NCBI GenBank assembly: GCA_001701225.1
Contig: DAAQ01000036.1
Span: forward strand, 1-18,679
DNA from: Bacteroidales bacterium H5
GTDB lineage: Bacteria; Bacteroidota; Bacteroidia; Bacteroidales; Muribaculaceae
Length of the DNA: 18,679 nucleotides
Direction: 5' to 3'
The position numbers and the translations under genes are program-made. The notes under the pieces were generated by a model that searched no databases, was not told the origin of the DNA, and saw only the letters and a list, made by a program, of their open reading frames with translations. Positions 1 through 8,109 of the stretch are shown here, piece by piece; within the stretch, counting starts at the first letter, position 1; each line of letters opens with the position of its first letter.

Positions 1-3
1 GCA

Positions 4-22
4 TCCGCGGGGCTCCATCGCC
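4..22. repeat. Left copy of 19-bp inverted repeat shared with the right window end
   Basis: The 19 bases tccgcggggctccatcgcc occur here and, as an exact reverse complement, in the last 19 bases of the window (18661-18679). The match stops at position 23 on the inner side. A perfect 19-bp match is not expected by chance in 18.7 kb, so this is a dispersed repeat. I do not recognise the family. The genes enclosed are mostly core genes, so I do not read the pair as transposon ends. Confidence 0.8.
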
Positions 23-53
23 GCGACACGACATTTTACAGCAATAGACACAC

Positions 54-95
54 AAAAAACCGCCCGGGGCTCGCGTTGGCGAGGCACCCGGGCGG
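54..95 (-). terminator. Intrinsic terminator of the susCDEF operon
   Basis: A 9-bp perfect GC stem (ccgcccggg at 60-68 with cccgggcgg at 87-95) encloses a second stem (ctcgc/gcgag). On the minus strand it is followed immediately by six T residues (54-59 read in reverse). It lies about 25 bp beyond the susF stop codon. This is a textbook Rho-independent terminator, so the operon very probably ends with susF and no hydrolase gene follows in the same transcript. Confidence 0.92.
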
Positions 96-120
96 CGCTA
101 TCAGAGGGTGTTGAGGATGT

Positions 121-1617
121 TTACTGCGGAGTGAGTGTGCAGATGTAGGGACGGGTGGCGAGGTTGAGTGTCACGAGGTACTTGCCTGCGGTGACATTCA
201 TGTCAGCACCGCCCACGGTGAGGTTATCAAGCTCGCCGCCAAGGTTGATGTTGAGGGCCCAGTCATCGTTCATGCGGAACTTGAAGACACCGTCTGTCAT
301 GTCGACCACGCCCGACCATGTGAGGAAATCGGCCGAGGGAGCAAGATTGGTCTGAGCATCCCAACCGGCAGGTGTAGCGCTACCGATCACACCGAGTGTT
401 TTGATAATGGTGGTGGTATATGTCAGCGACTCCTTCTTGAGGTCGGCAGTGGCGTTGGTTGCATCTTCAGGAATCTCGATGACGGCACGTACCCAATAGA
501 GGCCATCAGTATCGACAGTGAGGTTAACACCCTTATCCACGGTCGAAAGGGTACCGGGCTTGTCACCGGGACCGTAGTTGGTACCATTCCAATCCTTCTG
601 GCTTGTGAACTTGAAGCCACCATTGAGGTGTGCGAAACCTGTGAAGACATATCCGTCGCCTGTGGTGAGGGTCTGCGAGGCAGCCTGATTCCAGCCGTTC
701 GAGTCGCCGGGGGTGTAGAGCATCGGGAGTGACTCAACGCGGAATGTCTCTTCGCCTATATTGACCTTGAGGGTATACGCGCCGGTATTGTCGATGACGA
801 TGGCTGCGGGAGCCGAATTCTCGGCAACGACGAGGAATTCGCTTGCCTCGGGGTCGATGGCTGCGACATAACCTGCATACTCGGCACCATAGCCTCCGGC
901 ATCGAGAGTTCCGGCTGCCACGGTCGACGCGGGAACGACTACAAACTCATATCCTGCGCCCTCGACATTGAGGGTGGCAGAGAAATTGGGGTCGTCATAG
1001 GGGTCATAGCCCGACTGCGACATCTTGATGGCCTGGCTGAGGTCCCAGTTGCAGAACGAGCCGACTACATAGTAGGCGTCCTCGACCACATGTCCGTAGG
1101 GATCGAAGGGGGTCACGGTCACAGACTCAGAGCCATAGAATGTCGAGGCATTGCCCATGCGGACAGACTGTGTGCCCTTGGTGGCGAACACGGGGAAACG
1201 CAGATAGACGGTGCGCTCCTTGGGATTCTTGCCGTATGCCTCTTTCCATACGCCGTCCCAGACGTCGGGGTTTACCATCACCTCGCCCTCGGCACCCATA
1301 GAGGTGGTAACCCTGGCTACCTCGGCGAAATCCTGTGTCTGCGACATCTCCATATAGGGCACGTCGGGTGTATAGCCCTCGGGCCAGTCGGTGGGGGTGT
1401 CGACCTTGGCGACATTGATGAGGCCCTCGGCAGTGTTGAAGGCGGTCAGGCTGATGGGGGCCTGGGTGTCAGACCCGGCCACGACCTTTACGTTTTCGGC
1501 GCTCACGCCGGGGAGCTGGGGATTGACCTGCGGCAGCGAGTCAGATTCCTCGATGTCATCGCAAGCAGAGAATGCCATGACGAGAGCCGCCAGTCCGATG
1601 AATTTTGTATATTTCAT
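121..1617 (-). CDS. SusF-like outer-membrane glycan-binding lipoprotein
   Basis: A surface lipoprotein of 498 aa. The N-terminus has a short hydrophobic stretch ending in FSAC, so Cys19 is the likely lipidated residue; an acidic segment (DDIEESDS) follows, as in surface-exposed Bacteroidetes lipoproteins. Residues of about 30-160 resemble the SusE-type N-terminal domain. Three SusE/SusF-type binding modules seem to follow, beginning near YVVGSFCNWD, near LPMLYTPGDSNGWN and near LGVIGSATPAGWD. The conserved aromatic positions (SNGWN, DWNGTNYG) fit sugar stacking. In the Bacteroides starch system SusE and SusF hold glycan at the surface next to SusC/SusD and are not catalytic. It is the last gene of the operon, 79 bp after susE and just before a strong terminator. 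The actual glycan cannot be read from sequence. Confidence 0.85.
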   Translation of the reverse strand: MKYTKFIGLAALVMAFSACDDIEESDSLPQVNPQLPGVSAENVKVVAGSDTQAPISLTAFNTAEGLINVAKVDTPTDWPEGYTPDVPYMEMSQTQDFAEVARVTTSMGAEGEVMVNPDVWDGVWKEAYGKNPKERTVYLRFPVFATKGTQSVRMGNASTFYGSESVTVTPFDPYGHVVEDAYYVVGSFCNWDLSQAIKMSQSGYDPYDDPNFSATLNVEGAGYEFVVVPASTVAAGTLDAGGYGAEYAGYVAAIDPEASEFLVVAENSAPAAIVIDNTGAYTLKVNIGEETFRVESLPMLYTPGDSNGWNQAASQTLTTGDGYVFTGFAHLNGGFKFTSQKDWNGTNYGPGDKPGTLSTVDKGVNLTVDTDGLYWVRAVIEIPEDATNATADLKKESLTYTTTIIKTLGVIGSATPAGWDAQTNLAPSADFLTWSGVVDMTDGVFKFRMNDDWALNINLGGELDNLTVGGADMNVTAGKYLVTLNLATRPYICTLTPQ

Positions 1618-1650
1618 TGTGTGAGGTTGTCTTTTGCGGGGACTCCTTGG

Positions 1651-1674
1651 CCGCCCGGCACGATGGCCGGGCGG
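1651..1674 (-). promoter_or_regulatory. Intercistronic GC hairpin between susE and susF
   Basis: A perfect 9-bp stem (ccgcccggc at 1651-1659 with gccgggcgg at 1666-1674) with a 6-nt loop lies in the 79-bp gap between the susE stop and the susF start. No T run follows on the minus strand, so it does not look like a full terminator. Possible roles are mRNA processing, 3'-end protection of the susCDE part, or partial attenuation that lowers susF output. Its stem sequence resembles that of the operon terminator at 60-95. Confidence 0.6.
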
Positions 1675-1696
1675 GTGCGGAATCCGTTGTTATGGT

Positions 1697-2818
1697 TTAC
1701 TCTATGGTTGTCTTATAGGGTATCTCCGAGAGATCGATGGTGACAGTGTGACTGCCTCCGGCAATGTTCATGTTGGGGCCGTCGAACGTCATCTCCTCCT
1801 CGGGACCGCCATAGTTGAGCTTCCAATCGGAGGTCGGGCCGTTGATGATGGCCTTGAAGCCGCCACCGTTGCCGAAATCGGTTGTCAGAGTCCAGGTCTT
1901 GAAATCATCCGAATGCTCGAGCTCTGAGGGAGAAGCGGCATTCCAGCCCTGGAAATCACCTACGAGACCGAAGCTGGTCACAAACGTGAGGGTGTACGTA
2001 AGCTCCTTAACATCGACATCAGCAAAGTAGAGACCTGCGCCGGTTGCGGGAAGCTTGAGGTTTCCGGCACCTCCGTCGGTCGAGAGGGTGCCTTCGGTGC
2101 CGGTATCACCATAGTTGATGCCGTTCCAGTCGGGTTTGGATGTGAACTTGAATTCGCCGTCAAGGTAGACAAGGCCGCGGTAGTTGGTCCACTCACCGGT
2201 CTTCTCATCCTGCTTGTAGCCGAGCAGCTTCATCGAATTCTCCTGGTTCCAGCCGTTAGAGTTGCCGGGGGTGTAGAGCAGCGGCAGCTCGGGCACGAGC
2301 GAGAAGTAATCCTGGACAGCGGCCAGGGTGACAGTGTTCGAGACGATACGTGTGATGGCCTGGTTGTTGATCGAGGCGATGGCACGTACATAGAGGGGAG
2401 CTGTCATGGGGGTGTACTGCGACTCTTCGGTGATGCCGCGCATGGCCAGGATGGCGTCAGACACGGAGCTGTCCTCGAGCGTTATCACAGCACTGTTGGG
2501 GTCCACGGGAGAAACCACAACGCTATAGGGTGCAGCCTCGGTATCCTCCGGGTCGGGAGCCGGGAGCGACGCGCCGAAATCCTCGTAGAGCGACACCTCG
2601 ACGTTATACTCGGGTGCGACGGTGAGGCCGTAGTTAGGCTGCGAGCAGGTGAGCTCGATGGTATTGCCGCGCTGAAGGGCATAGAGCTGATCGGCAAAGG
2701 GGGGCGTGTTGAGCACGAACTCTGTGGGCTCCTGAATCTTGGGGGAGTCGTCAGGCTCGCAGGATACGAGACCTGCCACAGCGAGCGCCATCATGCCGTA
2801 GATATGAAGTCTGTTCAT
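1697..2818 (-). CDS. SusE-like outer-membrane glycan-binding lipoprotein
   Basis: A surface lipoprotein of 373 aa with a lipobox LVSC (Cys20) followed by EPDDS. Residues of about 30-150 match the SusE N-terminal domain style (FVLNTPPFADQLYALQRGN, then a beta-rich segment). Two binding modules follow: one starts LPLLYTPGNSNGWNQ and contains KFTSKPDWNGINYGD, and the other starts FGLVGDFQGWN. SusE proteins sit beside SusC/SusD and bind glycan without cleaving it. The start ATG at 2818 is 48 bp downstream of susD in the same orientation. The central module is nearly the same as one in the neighbouring SusF-like protein, which points to duplication. The glycan bound is unknown. Confidence 0.88.
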   Translation of the reverse strand: MNRLHIYGMMALAVAGLVSCEPDDSPKIQEPTEFVLNTPPFADQLYALQRGNTIELTCSQPNYGLTVAPEYNVEVSLYEDFGASLPAPDPEDTEAAPYSVVVSPVDPNSAVITLEDSSVSDAILAMRGITEESQYTPMTAPLYVRAIASINNQAITRIVSNTVTLAAVQDYFSLVPELPLLYTPGNSNGWNQENSMKLLGYKQDEKTGEWTNYRGLVYLDGEFKFTSKPDWNGINYGDTGTEGTLSTDGGAGNLKLPATGAGLYFADVDVKELTYTLTFVTSFGLVGDFQGWNAASPSELEHSDDFKTWTLTTDFGNGGGFKAIINGPTSDWKLNYGGPEEEMTFDGPNMNIAGGSHTVTIDLSEIPYKTTIE

Positions 2819-2866
2819 TGTATAGTCTTAATGAAATGATTCGTGAGTAAGTGATGATGGATTTGA

Positions 2867-4450
2867 TTATTCCTCGGGGGCAGGTATGGCACCGCCGGTG
2901 GGATAGCCGGGATTCTGGCCGAGAGTCGACTCGAACTGTACGGGGATGGCATACAGGCTGCGGTAGTCGGCGATGTTGGCACCGTTATAGTTGCCGCTCT
3001 TCCATTCCCAGTTGTACGAGTTGCCCGTGTACTTGCCGAAGCGGATGAGGTCCGAACGGCGGTGGCCCTCCCAGTAGAGCTCGCACATGCGCTCCTTGAG
3101 CAGGTCGTCGGCATTAAGCGAACCCACGGGTGCTACGCCTGCACGGAGACGCACGTCGTTGAATCGGTTCACGCCGTCGCAACCGCTCGCACCGTGCAGC
3201 TCGCACTCTGCCAGCATCAGGTAGACGTCGGCCAGGCGGAACAGGGGATAGTCGGTGTTGTTATAGGCGTTGACAGCCGTTGCGGTGCCGTCGGCGTTGT
3301 CGTAGTTGGTCTCGGGGGTATAGACATACTTGACGCACATGTAGCCGCCGCCGTTCTCGGTCCAGTCGGCCATATCGTCGGGTGTCACGTCCTCGTGGAG
3401 CTTGCCCTGATAGATGAGGCGGCGCTTGTCGGTCGAGATGAGGTTGCGCGAGAGCTGCGGGTGTACGCGGGGACCTGCCCACTGGTCACCTGCACAGCCG
3501 TAGGGGAGGCAGTCGACCTTGGCGTTGTATGCGCCTACAGAAAGATAGGTGGTACCGCCGTAGGTCTGGATGGTGTTGGCATCCTGAGGCACGGCCCAGA
3601 TAATCTCGCTGTTGCCCACATACTTGTCGTTGGTGGCGCAGAAGAGATACTTATACTCGAGCGAGGGGTTCCAGGGTATTGCGTTCTTGATCTCGAGACA
3701 GAGATTGGCGCACTCCTGCCACATAGCCTTGCCGGTATAGACCTCGGCGTTGAGATAGAGCTTGGCAAGGAGCATCTTGCCGGCCTCGCGCGAGAGGCGG
3801 CCATAAATCTGCTGCGATGCGGGCACAAGACCGTTGATTGCGTCGGCCAGGTCGGCTGTCACGGCGTCAAAGAGCTCTGCACGCGAATAGGTGGGAGGTA
3901 TCGAGCCTACGATGTTGGCCTCGGTCACCCAGGGGCCCTTGCCGAAGATGTCGATGATGTGATAGTATGCCAGGGCGCGGAGCGTACGGGCCTCGCACTT
4001 GAACTGGTTGACCTCCTCGGGGGTGAAATATCCGGCACCCTTGTCGATGTCGCGGAGGAAGGCGTTGCAGATTGCAATCTGATAGTTGAAGCGGCAGTAT
4101 GCCTCGTAGAGCATGGCGCAGTCGGGACCGGCGTTGGCGCTCTTCACCTCGGGGATACCTGCGTCCTTCCAGTTGTCGCCCATGATGGTCTCGTCGGTGC
4201 CGAGCTCCTGGAGGTTCCACATCAGACGGGTGTAGATGGCGCGGCCCTCGTCATTGACCTGCACGCCTCCGCCGAACACCAGACCGCCGTATGCGCGGGC
4301 CATGAGTCCGAGATAGTCTTCCTTGGAGGTGAGCTCGGTCTTGGTTGTGGGGTTCTCGGGCTCGACGTCAAGGTCGCCGACACACGATGTCGACATGCCC
4401 ATGGTCATTGCAGCCGCAATCCCCGCTATGATATATCTGTTGAATTTCAT
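2867..4450 (-). CDS. SusD/RagB-family nutrient-binding lipoprotein
   Basis: A glycan-binding lid protein of 527 aa that pairs with the SusC transporter. The signal peptide ends with the lipobox STSC, so Cys23 is the predicted lipidated residue. SusD-family features are visible: the EARTLRALAYYHIIDIFG helix, TPR-like helices through LSREAGKMLLAKLYLNAEVYTG, the LFRLADVYLMLAECE segment, the ERMCELYWEGHRRSDLIRFG signature near the C-terminus, and the closing QNPGYP motif. The length is typical of the family. It starts 40 bp after susC. The known family role is to close over the SusC barrel and hand over oligosaccharide; the substrate here is not readable. Confidence 0.96.
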   Translation of the reverse strand: MKFNRYIIAGIAAAMTMGMSTSCVGDLDVEPENPTTKTELTSKEDYLGLMARAYGGLVFGGGVQVNDEGRAIYTRLMWNLQELGTDETIMGDNWKDAGIPEVKSANAGPDCAMLYEAYCRFNYQIAICNAFLRDIDKGAGYFTPEEVNQFKCEARTLRALAYYHIIDIFGKGPWVTEANIVGSIPPTYSRAELFDAVTADLADAINGLVPASQQIYGRLSREAGKMLLAKLYLNAEVYTGKAMWQECANLCLEIKNAIPWNPSLEYKYLFCATNDKYVGNSEIIWAVPQDANTIQTYGGTTYLSVGAYNAKVDCLPYGCAGDQWAGPRVHPQLSRNLISTDKRRLIYQGKLHEDVTPDDMADWTENGGGYMCVKYVYTPETNYDNADGTATAVNAYNNTDYPLFRLADVYLMLAECELHGASGCDGVNRFNDVRLRAGVAPVGSLNADDLLKERMCELYWEGHRRSDLIRFGKYTGNSYNWEWKSGNYNGANIADYRSLYAIPVQFESTLGQNPGYPTGGAIPAPEE

Positions 4451-4490
4451 ATTTCGAAATCTTGTGATGTTGATGACTTGATTTGAATGT

Positions 4491-7400
4491 TTAGAACTGA
4501 GCCACTACGCCGACAGAGAATGTGATGGGTCGGGGATATACACCGCTGTCGATGCCACCGGCGCTCTCGGGATCCATGCCCTTGTACTTGGTGATGACGA
4601 AGGGGTTCTGCACGGCACCGTAGAGGCGCAGGCGCAGGTTGTCCTTGAAGAGGTTGCTCCAGGTGTAGCCGAGGGTGATGTTGTCGCAACGTACGAACGA
4701 GGCGTTCTGCACGAAATAGTCGGAGAGCTTGGTGAGCGACGACTGGTTCTCGAAGAGGAATGTGTCGTTCATCATGTTGCTCAGAGGCAGTGCGTTGTTC
4801 GAGGCCATATCGGTGGTTCCGGCCATGTTCGAGTTATAGAGCCAGTTGCCGATGTTTGCGCGGAACACGATGCCGAAATCCCAGCTGCGCCAGTTGATGG
4901 TGTTGTTCCATGTCATGGTCACCTTGGGGGTGGGGCAGTGATAGAAATACTTGTCAGCCTCGTTGATGCGGCCGTCGCCATTGCGGTCTACGAAGACGCC
5001 CTCGAGGGGGTTGCCGTCCTGGTCATAGACCTGCTCGTAAACATAGAATGAGCTTGCGGGATGACCCATGGCGTGCTTCTGGGCGAGGAGGTCGGTGCCT
5101 ACGCCGCCAAACGATGTGTCGGCGCCGTCAGAGAGCTTGGTGATCTCGTTCTTGTTATAGCCGATGTTGTAAGAGGTTGTCCAGGTGAGCTCGGGGGTCA
5201 CTACGGGACGGGCGGTGATGTTGAACTCGATACCCTTGTTGACGAGGTCGCCGATGTTCATGTTGCCCTTGTTGGTGATGTTCGAGCCTGCGGGATACGA
5301 GGTGTTGAAGAGGAGGTCCTTGGTCTTGCGGCGATAGATCTCGAAGCTACCCATGATGCGGTTGTTGAGGAAACCGAAGTCGATACCGCCGTTCCATGTA
5401 TGGGTCTCCTCCCACTTGATGTCGGCGTTATAGCCTTCGGGAGATACGGGGAACACTGCGTTTCCGCCGGGAAGGAGGGCCGGGTAGATCGAGCCGAGGC
5501 CTGTCCAGACGCTGTAGACGGGGAGGTAGGGGAAATAGTCGTCGCCTATGTCCTGCTGGCCGGTCACACCGTAACCGCCACGGATCTTGAGTTCGTTCAT
5601 CCAGCCGCGTGCGCCTTCCATGAAATCTTCCTCAAGAATCTTCCAGCCGATGGCGAATGCGGGGAATGTACCCCAGCGGTGGTCTTTGGAGAAACGCGAT
5701 GTACCGTCGCGACGTACCGTAGCAGTGAGCAGGTACTTGTCGAGGAACACGAAATTGGCACGGCCGAAGAACGACACGAGCTGATGGGGCGAGCGGAAAT
5801 AGTTGGTGGGGTTGGCCTGTACGCCGAGATACTGCTCGTAGGCGGGGTCATGCTCGAATGTGCCGGGCAGATAGCCATAGTTGTTGACATACGAGTAAGA
5901 GCGGCCCTTGTTCTTGAACTTCTGCCACGAATAACCGCCTGTCACGTCGACCGAGGTCTTGATGGCGTCGAAATACTTGTTATAGTTGAGCACGAAATCC
6001 AGAAGGAGGTTCAGGCGGGTCTGGAACTGGTCCTCGTACGATGTACCGCCGTTCTTCACGGTCTCGGCCTTCTCGATTGTGCCGTCCTCCTTATATACGG
6101 GATACTGCCAGCCTCCGGCCCATGCCATAGGTGTGTTGGCATAGTTGCCGCCACCCCATGTGCCGTGCTGATAGTCGTAGGCCAGGTTGAGGTCTGCGCT
6201 CAGCTCCTTGAGGAAGGGGAGCTTGTAGTTGAGCTGCAGGTTACCGATAGACTGGTAGGACCTGCCCTTCGAGTACTTGCCCATGAGCTGTGCGATGGGG
6301 TTGACAGGGGCGGTCGATGTGTTGAGGTCCTGACCCTTGGCGCCGGGGCCTGTCACCTCGCCTGCGGCATTGTATGATGTCCAGTAGTCGAACACGGGCG
6401 AGCCGTTCTCAAAGTCGCGGGGAAGGATTGTGGGGTTCATGGTCACGCAGGTGCCGAGGGTGTTGTCAGAGTACATGTTGACCACATACGAGCCCTTGAC
6501 ATTGGCGTTGACCGAAAGGGTGTTGTTGAAGAACTTGGGAGTCACGCTGATAGAACCGGTGACGCGGTCCATCGACGAGCGCTTGATGATACCGTTGTTG
6601 TTGGTATAGCTGACAGACACACGATAGGGGAGCTGTCCGGCGGTGCCGCCTACGCTGAGCGAGTAGTCGGACGAGATGGTGGTGCGGGTTGCCTCCTTCT
6701 GCCAGTCGGTGCTGGCGGTGCCGAGCTGTGCGGCCTGGGCCGAATCCTCGCCATAGCGGCTCAGGATGAAGCTGCGGAACTGGTCGGCATCCATCACATC
6801 AAGATACTTGCGGGGAGTGTTGATATAGGCGTTGGCGGTGAATGTCACCTGCGGACGTCCGCTCGAGCCCTTCTTGGTGGTGATGATGATGACACCGTTC
6901 GAAGCGCGGCTACCATAGATGGCGGTTGCCGAGGCATCCTTGAGGATGGTCATCGACTCGACATTCTCGGGCGATACCAGCGAGAGGGGGTTTGACGCAC
7001 CATATACACCCTTGGTGCTCATGGGGACACCGTCAATCACGATGAGGGGGTCGTTGGTTGCCGAGATAGAGGCACCACCACGGATCTGGATTGAGGCACC
7101 GCCTTGGGGCGAGCCGTCTGTGGTGACGACGACACCGGGGCTTGCGCCGACCAGAAGGTCCTGGGCCGAGGTGGCAAGACCGGCCTCGATTTCCGAGGGC
7201 TTCACTGTAGCTACAGCACCTGTGGCATCACTTTTCTTCACGGTACCATAACCGATGGCCACTACCTCGCCGAGCACGAGGGTGTTCTCGGTCATGTTGA
7301 CGTTGATTGTGGTCTTTCCGGCCACCGGGATGTTCTGGGTGTCATAGCCGACATACGAGAACACCAGAGTGCCGTTTGACGGGGCCTGGATGGTATAGTT

Positions 7401-7595
7401 ACCGTCAATGTCTGTGGCGGTACCCATAGTCTCGCCCTGTACCAGGACGCTGGCGCCGATGAGCGGTTCGCCCTCGGGGTCAAGCACGGTGCCTGACACC
7501 GTGATTTTCTGCGCTAAAGCCGGGAAAGAGAAGCACAGCGTCAAGAGAGCTGCCAGCCACACCTTCCTACTCATTTGAAAACAAATGTCCTTCAT
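4491..7595 (-). CDS. SusC/RagA-family TonB-linked outer-membrane transporter
   Basis: A TonB-dependent glycan importer of 1034 aa. In order: a signal peptide ending ALAQ (about residue 29); a carboxypeptidase-regulatory-like domain (about 31-105, ITVSGTVLDPEGEPLIGASV); a TonB-box-like EVVAIGYGTVKKSD (110-123); a plug with the SusC signatures QIRGGASISATNDPLIVIDG (170-189) and ATAIYGSRASNGVIIITTKK (223-242); then a long beta-barrel ending in aromatic Phe (VVAQF). A Ca-loop-like DRNGDGRINEADK occurs late in the barrel, as is common in the family. The start at 7595 gives seven extra residues; an in-frame ATG at 7574 (MSRKVWLAAL) gives a more conventional signal peptide, and both are possible. 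It is the first gene of the operon and shows no frameshift. Confidence 0.97.
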   Translation of the reverse strand: MKDICFQMSRKVWLAALLTLCFSFPALAQKITVSGTVLDPEGEPLIGASVLVQGETMGTATDIDGNYTIQAPSNGTLVFSYVGYDTQNIPVAGKTTINVNMTENTLVLGEVVAIGYGTVKKSDATGAVATVKPSEIEAGLATSAQDLLVGASPGVVVTTDGSPQGGASIQIRGGASISATNDPLIVIDGVPMSTKGVYGASNPLSLVSPENVESMTILKDASATAIYGSRASNGVIIITTKKGSSGRPQVTFTANAYINTPRKYLDVMDADQFRSFILSRYGEDSAQAAQLGTASTDWQKEATRTTISSDYSLSVGGTAGQLPYRVSVSYTNNNGIIKRSSMDRVTGSISVTPKFFNNTLSVNANVKGSYVVNMYSDNTLGTCVTMNPTILPRDFENGSPVFDYWTSYNAAGEVTGPGAKGQDLNTSTAPVNPIAQLMGKYSKGRSYQSIGNLQLNYKLPFLKELSADLNLAYDYQHGTWGGGNYANTPMAWAGGWQYPVYKEDGTIEKAETVKNGGTSYEDQFQTRLNLLLDFVLNYNKYFDAIKTSVDVTGGYSWQKFKNKGRSYSYVNNYGYLPGTFEHDPAYEQYLGVQANPTNYFRSPHQLVSFFGRANFVFLDKYLLTATVRRDGTSRFSKDHRWGTFPAFAIGWKILEEDFMEGARGWMNELKIRGGYGVTGQQDIGDDYFPYLPVYSVWTGLGSIYPALLPGGNAVFPVSPEGYNADIKWEETHTWNGGIDFGFLNNRIMGSFEIYRRKTKDLLFNTSYPAGSNITNKGNMNIGDLVNKGIEFNITARPVVTPELTWTTSYNIGYNKNEITKLSDGADTSFGGVGTDLLAQKHAMGHPASSFYVYEQVYDQDGNPLEGVFVDRNGDGRINEADKYFYHCPTPKVTMTWNNTINWRSWDFGIVFRANIGNWLYNSNMAGTTDMASNNALPLSNMMNDTFLFENQSSLTKLSDYFVQNASFVRCDNITLGYTWSNLFKDNLRLRLYGAVQNPFVITKYKGMDPESAGGIDSGVYPRPITFSVGVVAQF

Positions 7596-8007
7596 GCAAG
7601 AGTTTTTTTAGAAAGTTGTTGTAAATATGATTTTGTATTTCATGTTCTCTACAGATGTCGGTCAAGAGTGTCTCAGTCAGGCTTCAGGCGCAAGATAAAG
7701 TGCGTGGAGACATAGCGGCGCATACCGCATACGGCATGGCAAAGCCATGTGTGTCAAGACTTCATGGAGTGAGAGTTTTTCAGGCCGCGTCTGGTGGTAA
7801 GAAGAATTGTTTTACGTGAGGTGTCGCGGAAAGAATGGGGCGGCGATGCGTGTCTGTTTCGGAAAAAATCTCTACGATGCTGATGTCTTTATGTATGATT
7901 CTCTACACTTTATTTCTTTTCATGTCACCCTCTGATAGGCTCGTGAAGGAAATCAAGTCTTCGGGCACCTCTGCTTGGCCAATCGGCACCACAAAGGATT
8001 CCGACGG
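7596..8007 (-). promoter_or_regulatory. Long susC 5' leader, gene-free
   Basis: About 400 bp between the predicted promoter and the susC start hold no convincing gene. A 6-bp perfect hairpin (catggc at 7735-7740, gccatg at 7744-7749) is the only clear small structure. Leader length is inferred from the promoter placement; if a nearer promoter is used, the leader is shorter. Known Bacteroides susC-type leaders can be targets of antisense small RNAs, but nothing here proves that. Confidence 0.4.
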
Positions 8008-8039
8008 CAAATGTAAAACATTATTTTGGATTATTCAAA
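8008..8039 (-). promoter_or_regulatory. Candidate Bacteroidetes primary-sigma promoter for susCDEF
   Basis: Read on the minus strand, TTTG (8039-8036) is followed after exactly 20 bp by TACATTTG (8015-8008). This matches the Bacteroides consensus of a -33 TTTG and a -7 TAnnTTTG. It points at susC, lies in an AT-rich stretch, and predicts a start near 8002. It sits about 50 bp outside the inferred left end of the IS30 element, so the IS insertion left the core promoter intact but may have replaced or displaced upstream control sites. Confidence 0.55.
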
Positions 8040-8069
8040 TATTTTAAGCAAAAATTTGAGGAAAATTTT

Positions 8070-8086
8070 GCTGAGAGCATAACTGC
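8070..8086. repeat. Left copy of 17-bp direct repeat beside the IS30 element
   Basis: The sequence gctgagagcataactgc is repeated exactly at 9311-9327 in the same orientation. Similarity continues weakly to the right of both copies (tccaagggcaaat here, cacaaggacaaat there). The left copy ends two bases before the inferred IS end; the right copy lies 155 bp beyond the other IS end. It is far too long for an IS30 target duplication, so it is a separate repeat. Confidence 0.75.
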
Positions 8087-8109
8087 AGAGTCCAAGGGCA
8101 AATGCAATA

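Noticed and set aside
7835..8047. Possible 70-aa plus-strand gene
   Set aside because: No recognisable domain, lies in the AT-rich susC leader on the opposite strand, overlaps the predicted promoter, and has no supporting context.
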